This document shows, in pieces, positions 1 through 7,590 of a stretch of 64,000 bases of DNA. The stretch covers positions 186,001 through 250,000 of the forward strand of contig NZ_JAQNCY010000004.1 of assembly GCF_028368855.1 (NCBI RefSeq). Reading direction: 5' to 3'. This DNA is from Leisingera sp. SS27 (GTDB taxonomy: Bacteria; Pseudomonadota; Alphaproteobacteria; Rhodobacterales; Rhodobacteraceae). Made by a program: the position numbers and the translations under genes. Within the stretch, counting starts at the first letter, position 1. Each line of letters opens with the position of its first letter. The notes beneath the pieces were generated by a model, which saw only the letters and a list, made by a program, of their open reading frames with translations, was not told the origin of the DNA and ran no database searches.

Positions 1-108
1 GTAGGTATCTGCAAGCACATCCGCCAAGCCGTCAGCAATTGCGCCGGTGTCCCGGACACCGGTCTCAACTTTGTCGGGGCTTGGTACGGCGGTCAGTGCG
101 CCAGTCAT
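1..108 (-). CDS. dps: Dps-like DNA-protection ferritin, N-terminal part
   Basis: The window edge cuts this minus-strand gene, leaving the first 36 residues. They end in a GLADVLADTY segment that resembles the first helix of Dps proteins, where the next residues normally carry the ferroxidase histidine (not visible here). Dps sequesters iron and binds DNA in starved or oxidatively stressed cells. The start is supported by AAGGAG at 115-120, six bases upstream of the ATG. A stress-type promoter lies about 40 bases further upstream. The family call rests on a short segment and is therefore moderate. Confidence 0.62.
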   Translation of the reverse strand, partial: MTGALTAVPSPDKVETGVRDTGAIADGLADVLADTY

Positions 109-150
109 GGGAAACTCCTTTTCCTGTTGCAAGTTACTTACTGGAAAGTC

Positions 151-175
151 AACGCAAGCGGGGCCTGATCGTTCC
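151..175 (-). promoter_or_regulatory. GGAAC-N16-CGTT stress-sigma promoter upstream of dps
   Basis: Read on the minus strand, GGAAC (171-175) is followed after exactly 16 bases by CGTT (151-154). This matches the -35/-10 consensus of alphaproteobacterial general-stress EcfG promoters. It lies 43 bases upstream of the Dps-like start. The sigma factor itself is not in the window, so an RpoH-type factor cannot be excluded. Confidence 0.6.
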
Positions 176-227
176 GCCCCGCCAGCAAGAAAATGCCGCC
201 CATCTGCAGAACGCCCCGCACCCGCTT

Positions 228-398
228 TCATCGGGAAGCGCCGCGAAGCAGCCGGACGATCAACGCTGCCGCGAAGAGAAGCACAAAGATGTAGAACAGG
301 ATCTGTGCGATCCCTGCGGAGGCCGTGGCGATGCCGCTAAATCCGAAGATTCCGGCGATGATTGCAACGGCCAGGAAGACAATTGCCCAGTAAAGCAT
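228..398 (-). CDS. DUF1328 small membrane protein (copy 1)
   Basis: A 56-residue protein with two hydrophobic segments (about residues 3-20 and 28-50) and the [15 protein letters not shown] core typical of DUF1328/YtjA-type proteins. Members are small inner-membrane proteins of unknown function, often seen in stress regulons. The start is set by AAAGGAG at 404-410, five bases upstream of ATG 396-398; the ATG nearer the Shine-Dalgarno sequence opens an unrelated frame. A second copy lies at 1846-2019, and both have similar promoter elements. Confidence 0.85.
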   Translation of the reverse strand: MLYWAIVFLAVAIIAGIFGFSGIATASAGIAQILFYIFVLLFAAALIVRLLRGASR

Positions 399-432
399 GC
401 CATCTCCTTTCTGTTGCTGGTTTCACCTACCC

Positions 433-457
433 AACCCGCGGCCGCTGGAATTGTTCC
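433..457 (-). promoter_or_regulatory. GGAAC-N16-GGTT promoter-like element upstream of DUF1328 copy 1
   Basis: On the minus strand GGAAC (453-457) is followed after 16 bases by GGTT (433-436). It differs from the EcfG consensus at one -10 base and is placed 34 bases upstream of the gene. The GGAAC also sits inside a short inverted repeat (TGGAA/TTCCA). Confidence 0.45.
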
Positions 458-566
458 AATCCACGGGGAGCACATTTCCTGAAAATCGTTGCGGCCTCCC
501 TGCAGGGCGTCGTGCAATGCACTTGCTCAATCGCAAACACGAGAAGGCAGGCCGCTTCTGGCCACG

Positions 567-1301
567 TCAGATCAGCGGCCGGATTTCAGGGGCGGACTCC
601 TCGATCAGCGCCATTTCGGCGAGCGCTGGAATACTTCTGATCTTCAGCATCCCGTTCTGCCATTCGGCCAGCTTGGTATCACGCAGGGCCTTCAGCATTT
701 TGTTTGTGTGCACCAGGGACAGCCCCAGCGCATCTGCCAGGTCCTGCTGACGGTAGGGGAGCGGCACCGCGCTCTTGACCTCCATTCCCACGGCCTTCAG
801 CCTTTCATAAATACGTACCAGCGCCCAGGCGATGCGCTGCCGGGCATCGCGCTGGCCTAACGAGGCAATGGTCTCGCCAAGGAAGTGTTCCTCTACCGCT
901 GCAATCCACGTCAGGTCGTATGCGCGTTCTGGATGCTGCTGGAACAGCTCGAATAGCGCGGACCGGCGAAACACACAGAGCGTCATGCTGGTGGTTGCTT
1001 CGACGGAATGCTTCATCTCGCCCATCAGCCCTGCCTGAAGCCCGGCGAAATCGCCCGGAAAAAGGAAGTTGATTACCTGCCGTCGGCCGTTTTCCAACGT
1101 CTTGTAGCGCGTGCCCATGCCCTTGAGGACAGTAAAAAGCTGCGGGCTGTTTGAACCTTCCAGAAGGATGGTTGTGCCTGCATCCACCACCATTTCTCCG
1201 GTTTTGAAGGATTGAGTGAAGGCGACCTCCTCGCGCGACATTGGCGTGAAAATGGTGCGTTTGCGCAGCGGGCAGTTCTGACAGGCGGTCGCAGACATCA
1301 T
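567..1301 (-). CDS. Crp/Fnr-family transcriptional regulator
   Basis: A 244-residue protein with an N-terminal cyclic-nucleotide-binding-type beta barrel (about 30-130), a long dimerisation helix and a C-terminal winged helix-turn-helix (about 188-220, QQDLADALGLSLVHTNKML). Near the N-terminus it has Cys7-x2-Cys10, as in FNR proteins, but the third cluster cysteine is absent (RKRTIF follows). One further cysteine (109) lies in the barrel. The start is placed at the ATG at 1299-1301 because AAGGGG lies five bases upstream; a longer start at 1316 has no such site. It is the sole regulator in the stress block. Its ligand is unknown. Confidence 0.88.
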   Translation of the reverse strand: MMSATACQNCPLRKRTIFTPMSREEVAFTQSFKTGEMVVDAGTTILLEGSNSPQLFTVLKGMGTRYKTLENGRRQVINFLFPGDFAGLQAGLMGEMKHSVEATTSMTLCVFRRSALFELFQQHPERAYDLTWIAAVEEHFLGETIASLGQRDARQRIAWALVRIYERLKAVGMEVKSAVPLPYRQQDLADALGLSLVHTNKMLKALRDTKLAEWQNGMLKIRSIPALAEMALIEESAPEIRPLI

Positions 1302-1386
1302 TTTTTCCCCTTCCATCGTATGTCACAGTTTAATGCGCCCGAAGCCCAAAAGTTCCAAACTCGCAGGCCAAATGGGGAGCGAAGCA

Positions 1387-1806
1387 ATGGAGTGGCTGAA
1401 CCGCGAAAGCGCACCTGTCTACCTGATTGCGTCCAGAAATTTTCTGGTCACCTGCGATATCTGCGACACCATTCTGGACTTTGATCCAGCTGCCGAGATC
1501 AATGTGCAGAGCAGCCAGAGCGCGGCGCTGCCATTTCTGTCACGCTACCGCAGGATCGCAGTGGCTTTCATGGAATGCGGATCCGAAATGATTGCCCGGT
1601 TCGGGATTGACCAGACCGTTCGCAGCCGTGGCGGCAGGCTGGTCCTGATGGGCAGTAGAGCCGAGCGGGAATTGGAAAGGCAATCCCGGAAGCTGCGGTG
1701 GCCGGTGCTCTCCAGGCCTGTGTCGACGCAGATGATTATTGGGCATCTGATGCCCCCGGACGAGCGGTCTGGGAACAAATCCGGTGTCTGCGGGTTGACA
1801 ACCTGA
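1387..1806 (+). CDS. Hypothetical protein, 139 residues
   Basis: I do not recognise a family. The reading frame is open for 139 residues from an ATG preceded by GGGGAG. It carries a CDIC motif near residue 24, a mixed hydrophobic/charged N-terminal half and an arginine-rich C-terminal half. It diverges from the Crp/Fnr gene, and its last codons overlap the promoter-like element of the second DUF1328 gene. The N-terminal part could be a small response-regulator-like or sensor fold, but nothing visible decides this. It may also be a spurious frame. Confidence 0.45.
   Translation: MEWLNRESAPVYLIASRNFLVTCDICDTILDFDPAAEINVQSSQSAALPFLSRYRRIAVAFMECGSEMIARFGIDQTVRSRGGRLVLMGSRAERELERQSRKLRWPVLSRPVSTQMIIGHLMPPDERSGNKSGVCGLTT
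1772..1796 (+). promoter_or_regulatory. GGAAC-N16-GGTT promoter-like element upstream of DUF1328 copy 2
   Basis: GGAAC at 1772-1776 is followed by exactly 16 bases and GGTT at 1793-1796, 49 bases upstream of the ATG at 1846. It has the same -35, spacing and -10 variant as the element before DUF1328 copy 1. It overlaps the end of the upstream hypothetical gene. Confidence 0.5.
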
Positions 1807-1845
1807 ACGCTGCTTCCGGCAGCCCCGTTGAAAAGGAGAAACGAC

Positions 1846-2019
1846 ATGCTTGGTTGGGCATTTACATTTCTGGTGATCGCATTGGTCGCAGCACTGCTCG
1901 GGTTCGGCGGAATTGCAGGAGCGTCGGCCGGCATAGCGAAGATCCTATTCGTCATCTTCCTGATCCTCTTTGTTGTCGCGATGGTTGCGCGCGCAGTGAA
2001 GGGCAAGCCTCCCGTGTAA
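1846..2019 (+). CDS. DUF1328 small membrane protein (copy 2)
   Basis: A 57-residue protein of two hydrophobic segments with the [14 protein letters not shown] core of DUF1328. It is a paralogue of the protein at 228-398. AAAAGGAGAA ends seven bases before this ATG and decides against a longer in-frame start at 1828, which would sit inside the ribosome binding site. Function is unknown; an inner-membrane location is predicted from the two helices. It likely belongs to the same stress response as the Dps-like gene. Confidence 0.87.
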   Translation: MLGWAFTFLVIALVAALLGFGGIAGASAGIAKILFVIFLILFVVAMVARAVKGKPPV

Positions 2020-2074
2020 GACCTCTCAAACGCTGCGACCCCGGGGATCTTTCATTCTCCGGAACTCGCGGTGC

Positions 2075-2108
2075 CGGATGACGGTTACCCGGGGGGAGCC
2101 GTCATCCG
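2075..2108 (+). terminator. Perfect 10-bp hairpin after DUF1328 copy 2
   Basis: CGGATGACGG (2075-2084) pairs perfectly with CCGTCATCCG (2099-2108) around a 14-base loop, 55 bases after the stop codon. No clear T tract follows, so it may be a weak terminator or an RNA-stabilising structure. Confidence 0.4.
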
Positions 2109-2278
2109 TCCTGATTTGACCTGAGCCGCGTCGCCGCCGAATCCGCCGACCTGCGCAGACCGCCCCCGGTTCCAGCTCAAACTCACGCTTTGCTCACGCG
2201 GCGTTACCCGTCAGGCACTTGCCACCCGGGCCAAGGGCATTAAGGTTGTTCCCGCACGCAAAAATCGGAGACGGCCAA

Positions 2279-3319
2279 ATGCAAGATCTCACTCCCGCCC
2301 CGGACCTCAAGCCGGTCTCTGCACAGCCGGACCTGCCGGACAATCCTCCGGGGCTGCACGAGCGGGCACTGCATTTTCTGGCCCGGTTCCTTCCACTTGC
2401 CTATTTCCGGCGCCCGCCCAAAATCATCATCATCGACGCAACCAATAGCTGCAACCTGCGTTGCCCGGTCTGCCCTGTGACGTTTGCAATGAAGCGCAAG
2501 CGCGGCATGATGAAGCCGCATGTGTTCCGCAAGATCATCGACGACTTCAAGGATCAGCGGGAAAAGCCTGCGATTTATTTCAGCTTCTCAGGTGAGCCGA
2601 CGCTGCACAAGGATTTGCCGGATTTCATCGCCTACGCCCATGACAACGGTCATGACACCTACCTGTCGACCAACGCCACCCGCCTTACGCCTCAAATGAG
2701 CGAGCGGCTGATCCGATCCGGGCTCGCCCGGGTGAACCTGTGCATGGACGGTTTTTCCAAGGAAGCGCAGGAGACCTACCGGGTCAATTCCGACTTCGAT
2801 GACGTCAAGGCCAGCATCGAGGAATTCCTGAACATAAAAAAACAGATCGGCTCCAAGTCGCCTGTTACCGTGCTGCAGACATTGCTGACCAGTTATTCCG
2901 AACCGCAGATGGACGAGATGGAGGCCTGGGCCAAGGAGGCCGGTTTTGACCGGGTCCGGTTCAAGACCTTTTCGATCGGCTCCTACACCTCTGCCGACCA
3001 GAAGCGCGAGTTTGCGCATTTCCTGCCGCGGCAGAAGGAGCTGCGCCGCCATCCGCGCCACACCAGCCATGCCATGTGCACGGTGCCGCTGTTTCAGTCG
3101 GTGGTGTTCTGGAACGGCGATCTGGGCCTGTGCTGCATCGACTATGATCAGGTGATTCAGCTGCCCAACGTCGAGAAAGACGGCTTCCTGGCCGCCTACC
3201 GCTCGGATGAGGCTGCCCGCGCCCGCAAGCGCGGCTTCCTCAAGCAGTTCGGCATCTGCAAGACCTGTTCGTTTTCAAATGCCGAAAACATGGGCATCCG
3301 CCGCGACCTGAAGACGTAG
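2279..3319 (+). CDS. Radical SAM/SPASM-domain protein
   Basis: A 346-residue protein. Residues 46-66 carry CNLRCPVC (Cys58, Cys62, Cys65), the CxxxCxxC motif binding the radical-SAM [4Fe-4S] cluster. The C-terminal third has further cysteines (CTVPL, LCC, ICKTC) arranged like a SPASM/twitch auxiliary-cluster domain. Such enzymes modify peptides, or sometimes sugars and other small molecules. No precursor peptide is evident nearby, and neither neighbour is an obvious partner. The start was moved from a longer frame (2219) to the ATG at 2279, preceded by CGGAGA. A hydrophobic stretch (31-45) before the core hints at membrane proximity. Substrate unknown. Confidence 0.85.
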   Translation: MQDLTPAPDLKPVSAQPDLPDNPPGLHERALHFLARFLPLAYFRRPPKIIIIDATNSCNLRCPVCPVTFAMKRKRGMMKPHVFRKIIDDFKDQREKPAIYFSFSGEPTLHKDLPDFIAYAHDNGHDTYLSTNATRLTPQMSERLIRSGLARVNLCMDGFSKEAQETYRVNSDFDDVKASIEEFLNIKKQIGSKSPVTVLQTLLTSYSEPQMDEMEAWAKEAGFDRVRFKTFSIGSYTSADQKREFAHFLPRQKELRRHPRHTSHAMCTVPLFQSVVFWNGDLGLCCIDYDQVIQLPNVEKDGFLAAYRSDEAARARKRGFLKQFGICKTCSFSNAENMGIRRDLKT

Positions 3320-3350
3320 ACCCGGCGGACAGCTTTTTTTCAAGTACTCT

Positions 3351-3369
3351 GAGGGGGAAACGCCCCCTC
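3351..3369. terminator. Hairpin between convergent radical SAM and dioxygenase genes
   Basis: GAGGGGG (3351-3357) and CCCCCTC (3363-3369) form a seven-pair stem with a five-base loop in the 54-base convergent gap. A run of eight T at 3334-3341 lies before the stem on the plus strand, not after it, so this is not a classical intrinsic terminator. Confidence 0.45.
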
Positions 3370-3373
3370 TCCA

Positions 3374-4171
3374 TTACCTCTGCAGCAGGATCGGGAACCA
3401 ATCCTGGCGCAGGCGCTGGCCGGGCTGCATCTCGTGGCCCGGGAACGGTGGCGAAGTGCGGCCCGGGCGCTCCACATAACGGGCATCATCCCCCACCAGC
3501 CGCAGCGAGAATGCACGGCGGCGCGATGCGGAGGTATTGCCGCGGGCGCCGTGCAGGATCTTATAGTTGAAGGCCACTGCATCGCCGGGCTGCATCGGGT
3601 ATTCCAGCACGGTCATACCTTCGGCATCCGGATCCGGGACAGCCATGTACTGGCCCTCATCCGGGAAGAAGTCCTCTTCCGACACCCAGCGGGTCGGCAG
3701 CACCTCCTTCTCCCATTTGTGGGAGCCTGCCACACACCGCAGCGCAGCTTCCTTCACCTCGTCCAGCGGCGACCAGAAGCTGATGGTCTGTTCTCCCTCG
3801 ACAAAGTAGTAGGGGCCATCCTGGTGCCATGGGGTCGGCATCGATGTGCCCGGTTCCTTGACCAGAACATGGTCATGGAACATCTGAACCGAAGCGGATT
3901 TCATCAGATCGGCGGCGACTTCGGCCACGGGCGACTGCTCGATCGCCTGCTGAAATTCAGGGATCCGGGTCCAGTTGCAGTAGTCGTCAAAGAACCGGCC
4001 GGTCTGGCCGGCCTTTTCGTTGTTCGAGGCATAGGGACCGGGGTTGTCCATATTTGCTGCAATGCCTGCGCGCAGCAGCTCGACCTGGTCTGCAAACAGC
4101 CCGCGGATCAGGACCACGCCGTCACGCTGAAATTGTTCGACATGCTCCGGGGTGATGAGGGGGTGGACCAT
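3374..4171 (-). CDS. Phytanoyl-CoA dioxygenase family protein
   Basis: A 265-residue Fe(II)/2-oxoglutarate oxygenase of the PhyH family. WHQDG supplies the HxD iron ligands (His116, Asp118), HGARGN the distal histidine (His207), and an RRR cluster about 11 residues later the 2-oxoglutarate-binding arginine. Family members hydroxylate fatty acyl-CoAs, ectoine or small metabolites; the substrate cannot be read from sequence. The start is placed at 4169-4171 because GGAGG lies five bases upstream; the frame extends 32 codons further into the intergenic space without such a site. It diverges from a LysR gene that may control it. Confidence 0.87.
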   Translation of the reverse strand: MVHPLITPEHVEQFQRDGVVLIRGLFADQVELLRAGIAANMDNPGPYASNNEKAGQTGRFFDDYCNWTRIPEFQQAIEQSPVAEVAADLMKSASVQMFHDHVLVKEPGTSMPTPWHQDGPYYFVEGEQTISFWSPLDEVKEAALRCVAGSHKWEKEVLPTRWVSEEDFFPDEGQYMAVPDPDAEGMTVLEYPMQPGDAVAFNYKILHGARGNTSASRRRAFSLRLVGDDARYVERPGRTSPPFPGHEMQPGQRLRQDWFPILLQR

Positions 4172-4244
4172 TTCTGCCTCCGCTGCTGAATGATGCAATT
4201 CTGATGCGCCATTCCTGCCGTGGAGAAGGCATAGTTTCAAATCA

Positions 4245-4259
4245 TATATTTCTAATATA
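4245..4259. promoter_or_regulatory. Inverted repeat in the dioxygenase/LysR intergenic region
   Basis: TATATT and AATATA form a perfect inverted repeat with a three-base centre (TCT), 11 bases before the LysR start. It lies between divergent genes and is a candidate LysR operator, though AT-rich promoter sequence could give it by chance. Confidence 0.35.
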
Positions 4260-4270
4260 CCCTTCACTCT

Positions 4271-5203
4271 ATGTTATATCTTACCCTGCGCCACTACGAA
4301 TATATCTGTGCTGTGGCACGGCACGGCAGCCTTTCAGCGGCGGCGGATGCCGTCCATGTCAGCCAGCCAGCGCTCTCCGCAGCATTAAGCCGGATCGAGG
4401 ACCATTTGGGCCATCCGCTGTTCCTGCGCCGCCGCGGGGCGGCGCTGGCGATGACGCCGCAAGGCAGACTGTTTGCAAAGAAAGCCCAGGCGCTGCTGGA
4501 ACAGGCTGCCCTTCTGGAGGATCCTGAAGCTGCGGGCGCCGGGCAAAAGAGGCTGGTGCTGGTCTGTTTTTCCGACCTTGCCCCTTTCCTGCTGGCGCCC
4601 GCCCTGAAGGCCCTGCGCCTGGCCATGCCAGAGGTTGAGATCAGCCACCAGGCCTGCGGTTTTAAGCCTCTGATCACAGCCTTGTCAGAGGGCGAGGCGG
4701 ATCTGGCGATAACCTATGACCTAGGACTGGACGCGGGTTTCAGCCGGGCGGAATTGCAGCGGCTGTCACCGCATGCGCTGGTGCCGCCGGACCATCCGCT
4801 GGCCGGCTTCGGTGGTATTTCTCTAACAGAGCTGGCGGAGCACCCGCTGGTGCTGTCACAAGAGGGTCTGTCGGTGCACCATATGCTGGGGCTGTTCAAA
4901 ACGCACGGACTGGTGCCGCGGATTGCGCACCGGGCGGATTCGCTGGAGCTTCTGCGAAGCCTCGCGGCCAATGGCGAAGGTGTCGGCATCAGCTACAGCT
5001 TGCCTCCATGCGGGAAGAGCTATGACGGCAAAGCCTTGAGCGCAGTTCGGGTCACAGACGCGGGAGCTGAAGAGCCGGTGATTCTGGCCGCACATGCTGA
5101 CCTGCCGGAGACGTCCGTCGCGCATCAGGCGCATGGCGTTCTGAAAGAGGTGCTGAGCGCCCCCCGTTCAGACCTTGCGCAGACGGATCACCACGTCGAC
5201 TGA
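4271..5203 (+). CDS. LysR-family transcriptional regulator
   Basis: A 310-residue protein with the LysR winged helix-turn-helix at the N-terminus (residues 17-45, GSLSAAADAVHVSQPALSAA followed by the RIEDHLG wing helix) and a periplasmic-binding-like effector domain (about 90-300). The effector half resembles OxyR/CysB-type regulators only in general outline. It is transcribed away from the phytanoyl-CoA dioxygenase gene, the usual layout of a LysR regulator and its target. Its last 36 bases overlap the 3' end of irr on the other strand. Ribosome binding upstream of the ATG is poor. Confidence 0.9.
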   Translation: MLYLTLRHYEYICAVARHGSLSAAADAVHVSQPALSAALSRIEDHLGHPLFLRRRGAALAMTPQGRLFAKKAQALLEQAALLEDPEAAGAGQKRLVLVCFSDLAPFLLAPALKALRLAMPEVEISHQACGFKPLITALSEGEADLAITYDLGLDAGFSRAELQRLSPHALVPPDHPLAGFGGISLTELAEHPLVLSQEGLSVHHMLGLFKTHGLVPRIAHRADSLELLRSLAANGEGVGISYSLPPCGKSYDGKALSAVRVTDAGAEEPVILAAHADLPETSVAHQAHGVLKEVLSAPRSDLAQTDHHVD

Positions 5204-5584
5204 GGCGATCTCCATCCCCTCCGGTGCTTCCGGCAGCTTGTGGATCACCAGTTCCTGCGCGGGGGCATCGCTGACGCGGCCCTCATCCTCCCAGAAGAAA
5301 TGGGGGTGGTCGTGGGTATTGGTGTCGAAATAGCTTTTGGAGCCGTCCAGCGGGATTTCCTGCAGCACGCCGGCATCGCAGAACGCGCGCAGGGTGTTGT
5401 AGACGGTGGCCAAAGACACAGCAGCACCGTTTTTCTTGGCCGACTCGAACAAGCTTTCGGCGGTGATATGGCGGTGCTTGCCGTCGCCCACCAGCAATTC
5501 GGCAAGCGCAACCCGCTGCCGGGTGGGTCTCAGCCCGGCTTCTGTCAGCCAGCGTGTGGCCACTTCTTCGGTGTTTGGCGTCAT
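5168..5584 (-). CDS. irr: Iron response regulator Irr (Fur family)
   Basis: A 138-residue Fur-superfamily repressor. The N-terminal winged helix (about 10-85) is followed by a dimerisation domain with an HDHPHFF histidine cluster. This histidine-rich motif and the absence of the CxxC pairs of true Fur point to Irr, the alphaproteobacterial haem/iron-status regulator. Location beside fabA is typical of Rhodobacterales. Irr represses iron-using genes when iron is short. It faces away from fabA across a 215-base gap; its 3' end overlaps the LysR gene. Confidence 0.85.
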   Translation of the reverse strand: MTPNTEEVATRWLTEAGLRPTRQRVALAELLVGDGKHRHITAESLFESAKKNGAAVSLATVYNTLRAFCDAGVLQEIPLDGSKSYFDTNTHDHPHFFWEDEGRVSDAPAQELVIHKLPEAPEGMEIASVDVVIRLRKV

Positions 5585-5644
5585 GAGCAGGTCCTGCGTC
5601 GCGTTGCTGACCGTATATATAGGAGCAACACCCCGGGTTTTTCA

Positions 5645-5657
5645 AATGAAATTCATT
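5645..5657. promoter_or_regulatory. Palindrome in the irr/fabA intergenic region
   Basis: AATGAA-A-TTCATT is a perfect 13-base inverted repeat, 61 bases upstream of irr and 143 upstream of fabA. It is a candidate Irr/Fur-type or other operator; it does not match a rhizobial ICE box exactly. Confidence 0.3.
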
Positions 5658-5799
5658 CGCAGCTGGCAAGCCTTTTCCGGGGCTTCTGTGGCACAATCAG
5701 TGCAGGAAGTGACGCGGGGTACCCTTGCAGGACCCTTTGGCCGGGTGTTACAGGGATCCAGATATATATACACGAACCTCAGGCAGGAGATGCGCCCGA

Positions 5800-6309
5800 A
5801 TGGCCGATTACCCCAGCAGCTTTGACAAGGACGATTTGCTGAAATGCGCGCGGGGCGAGTTGTTCGGACCCGGCAACGCCCAGCTGCCGGCACCGCCGAT
5901 GCTGATGATGGACCGCATCACCGAGATTTCCGGCGACGGCGGCGAGCATGGCAAGGGCCATGTGATTGCTGAGTTCGACATCACCCCGGACCTTTGGTTC
6001 TTTGACTGCCACTTCCCCGGCAACCCGATCATGCCCGGCTGCCTGGGCCTTGACGGCCTGTGGCAGCTGACCGGCTTTAATCTGGGCTGGCGCGGCTGGC
6101 TGGGCCGCGGCTACGCACTGGGTGTGGGTGAAGTGAAGCTGACCGGCATGGTGCGCCCGGACCGCAAGATGCTGACTTACCGCGTTAACTTCACCAAGGC
6201 CGTGCAGACCCGCCGCCTGACCATGGGTGTCGCCGACGGTATCGTCGAAGCGGACGGTGAAGTGATCTATCAGGTCAAGGATATGAAAGTGGCCCTGTCC
6301 GAAAGCTGA
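5800..6309 (+). CDS. fabA: 3-hydroxydecanoyl-ACP dehydratase/isomerase FabA
   Basis: A 169-residue enzyme, the usual FabA length. It dehydrates 3-hydroxydecanoyl-ACP and isomerises the trans-2 product to cis-3-decenoyl-ACP, the committed step of anaerobic-type unsaturated fatty acid synthesis in the cytosol. The hot-dog fold carries the catalytic His71 in [12 protein letters not shown] and Asp85 in GLDGLW (His70/Asp84 in E. coli). The start ATG at 5800 has CAGGAGA upstream. fabB follows after 45 bases, then fabI after 6, giving a fabA-fabB-fabI operon. Confidence 0.97.
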   Translation: MADYPSSFDKDDLLKCARGELFGPGNAQLPAPPMLMMDRITEISGDGGEHGKGHVIAEFDITPDLWFFDCHFPGNPIMPGCLGLDGLWQLTGFNLGWRGWLGRGYALGVGEVKLTGMVRPDRKMLTYRVNFTKAVQTRRLTMGVADGIVEADGEVIYQVKDMKVALSES

Positions 6310-6354
6310 TACGCTCTCCGGCAGAACATAAGTCACAGAAACAGGAGTACGCAC

Positions 6355-7584
6355 ATGCGCCGCGTCGTCGTCACCGGTTTGGGGATTGTCTCCTCCATCG
6401 GGAACAATGCTGAAGAGGTCACCGCTTCCTTGAAGGCTGGAAAATCCGGCATCGTTGCCAGCCCTGAAATGACCGAGCACGGCTTCCGCAGCCAGGTGGC
6501 CGGAACGCTGAAAATCGACGTGGCTGAGCATGTGGACAAGCGCACCCTGCGTTTCATGGGTCCCGGTGCTGCCTATGCTCATATCGCGATGAGCCAGGCG
6601 ATTGCCGATGCGGGCTTGTCTGAAGACCAGGTAGTGAACGAGCGCACCGGTCTGGTGGCGGGTTCCGGCGGGCCGTCGACTTCTGCCATGCTGACCGCGC
6701 ATCAAACCGTTCTGAAGTCCGGCGCGACCAAGCGGATCGGTCCGTTTGCGGTGCCGAAATGCATGTCCTCGACGATTTCCGCCAATCTGGCGACGGCCTT
6801 CAAGATCAAGGGCATCAACTACTCCATAACCTCGGCCTGCTCGACCTCCCTGCACTGCATCGGCAATGCGGCGGAGCAGATCATGATGGGCAAGCAGGAC
6901 GTGATGTTTGCAGGCGGCGGCGAGGAACTGGACTGGACCCTCAGCTGCCTGTTCGACGCCATGGGCGCGATGTCCTCCAAAAAGAACGACGAGCCGGAGA
7001 AAGCCTCCCGCGCCTTTGATCAGGATCGCGACGGTTTCGTGATCTCCGGCGGCGGCGGCATTGTGGTGCTGGAGGATCTGGAGCACGCGCTGGCCCGCGG
7101 CGCCAAGATCTATGCCGAGGTGACGGGCTTTGCCGCGACTTCCGACGGTCACGACATGGTCGCGCCGTCCGGTGAGGGCGGTGAGCGGGCGATGCGTCTG
7201 GCACTGTCGACCCTGCCGGAAGGCCGCAAAGTGGATTACATCAACGCGCACGGCACTTCGACCCCGGTTGGTGATGTCGGTGAAGTCGAAGCCGCCCGCC
7301 GTGTCTTTGGCGAGGGCAAAGTGCCTCCGATCTCCTCGACCAAGTCGATGACCGGCCACGCGCAGGGTGCGGCCGGTGCTTTGGAGGCGATCTTCTGCCT
7401 CCTTATGCTGGACAACGATTTCATTACCCCGTCGATCAATGTCGACACCCTCGCCGAAGGCATCCTGCCGGGTGAGATTGCCACCAGCCTGGTGGAAAAC
7501 GCAGGCCTCGACTCGGTGATGACCAACAGCTTCGGCTTTGGCGGCACCAACGGCTCGATGGTTCTGAGCAAGTACAAGGGATAA
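6355..7584 (+). CDS. fabB: 3-oxoacyl-ACP synthase I FabB
   Basis: A 409-residue condensing enzyme. It elongates cis-3-decenoyl-ACP made by FabA, and so is essential for unsaturated acyl chains. The catalytic triad is visible: Cys162 in SACSTSLHC, His299 in NAHGTSTP and His335 in MTGHAQGAAG. The start has ACAGGAG about 9 bases upstream. It lies between fabA and fabI in the same operon. The pairing with FabA supports KAS I (FabB) rather than FabF. Confidence 0.97.
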   Translation: MRRVVVTGLGIVSSIGNNAEEVTASLKAGKSGIVASPEMTEHGFRSQVAGTLKIDVAEHVDKRTLRFMGPGAAYAHIAMSQAIADAGLSEDQVVNERTGLVAGSGGPSTSAMLTAHQTVLKSGATKRIGPFAVPKCMSSTISANLATAFKIKGINYSITSACSTSLHCIGNAAEQIMMGKQDVMFAGGGEELDWTLSCLFDAMGAMSSKKNDEPEKASRAFDQDRDGFVISGGGGIVVLEDLEHALARGAKIYAEVTGFAATSDGHDMVAPSGEGGERAMRLALSTLPEGRKVDYINAHGTSTPVGDVGEVEAARRVFGEGKVPPISSTKSMTGHAQGAAGALEAIFCLLMLDNDFITPSINVDTLAEGILPGEIATSLVENAGLDSVMTNSFGFGGTNGSMVLSKYKG

Positions 7585-7590
7585 AAGACG

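Noticed and set aside
1482-1503. TTGAT...ATCAA resembling an FNR box
   Set aside because: The half-sites are 12 bases apart instead of 4 and lie inside a reading frame.
3334-3341. Run of eight T after the radical SAM gene
   Set aside because: No stable stem lies directly before it; the only hairpin (3351-3369) comes after it, so it was not called as an intrinsic terminator.
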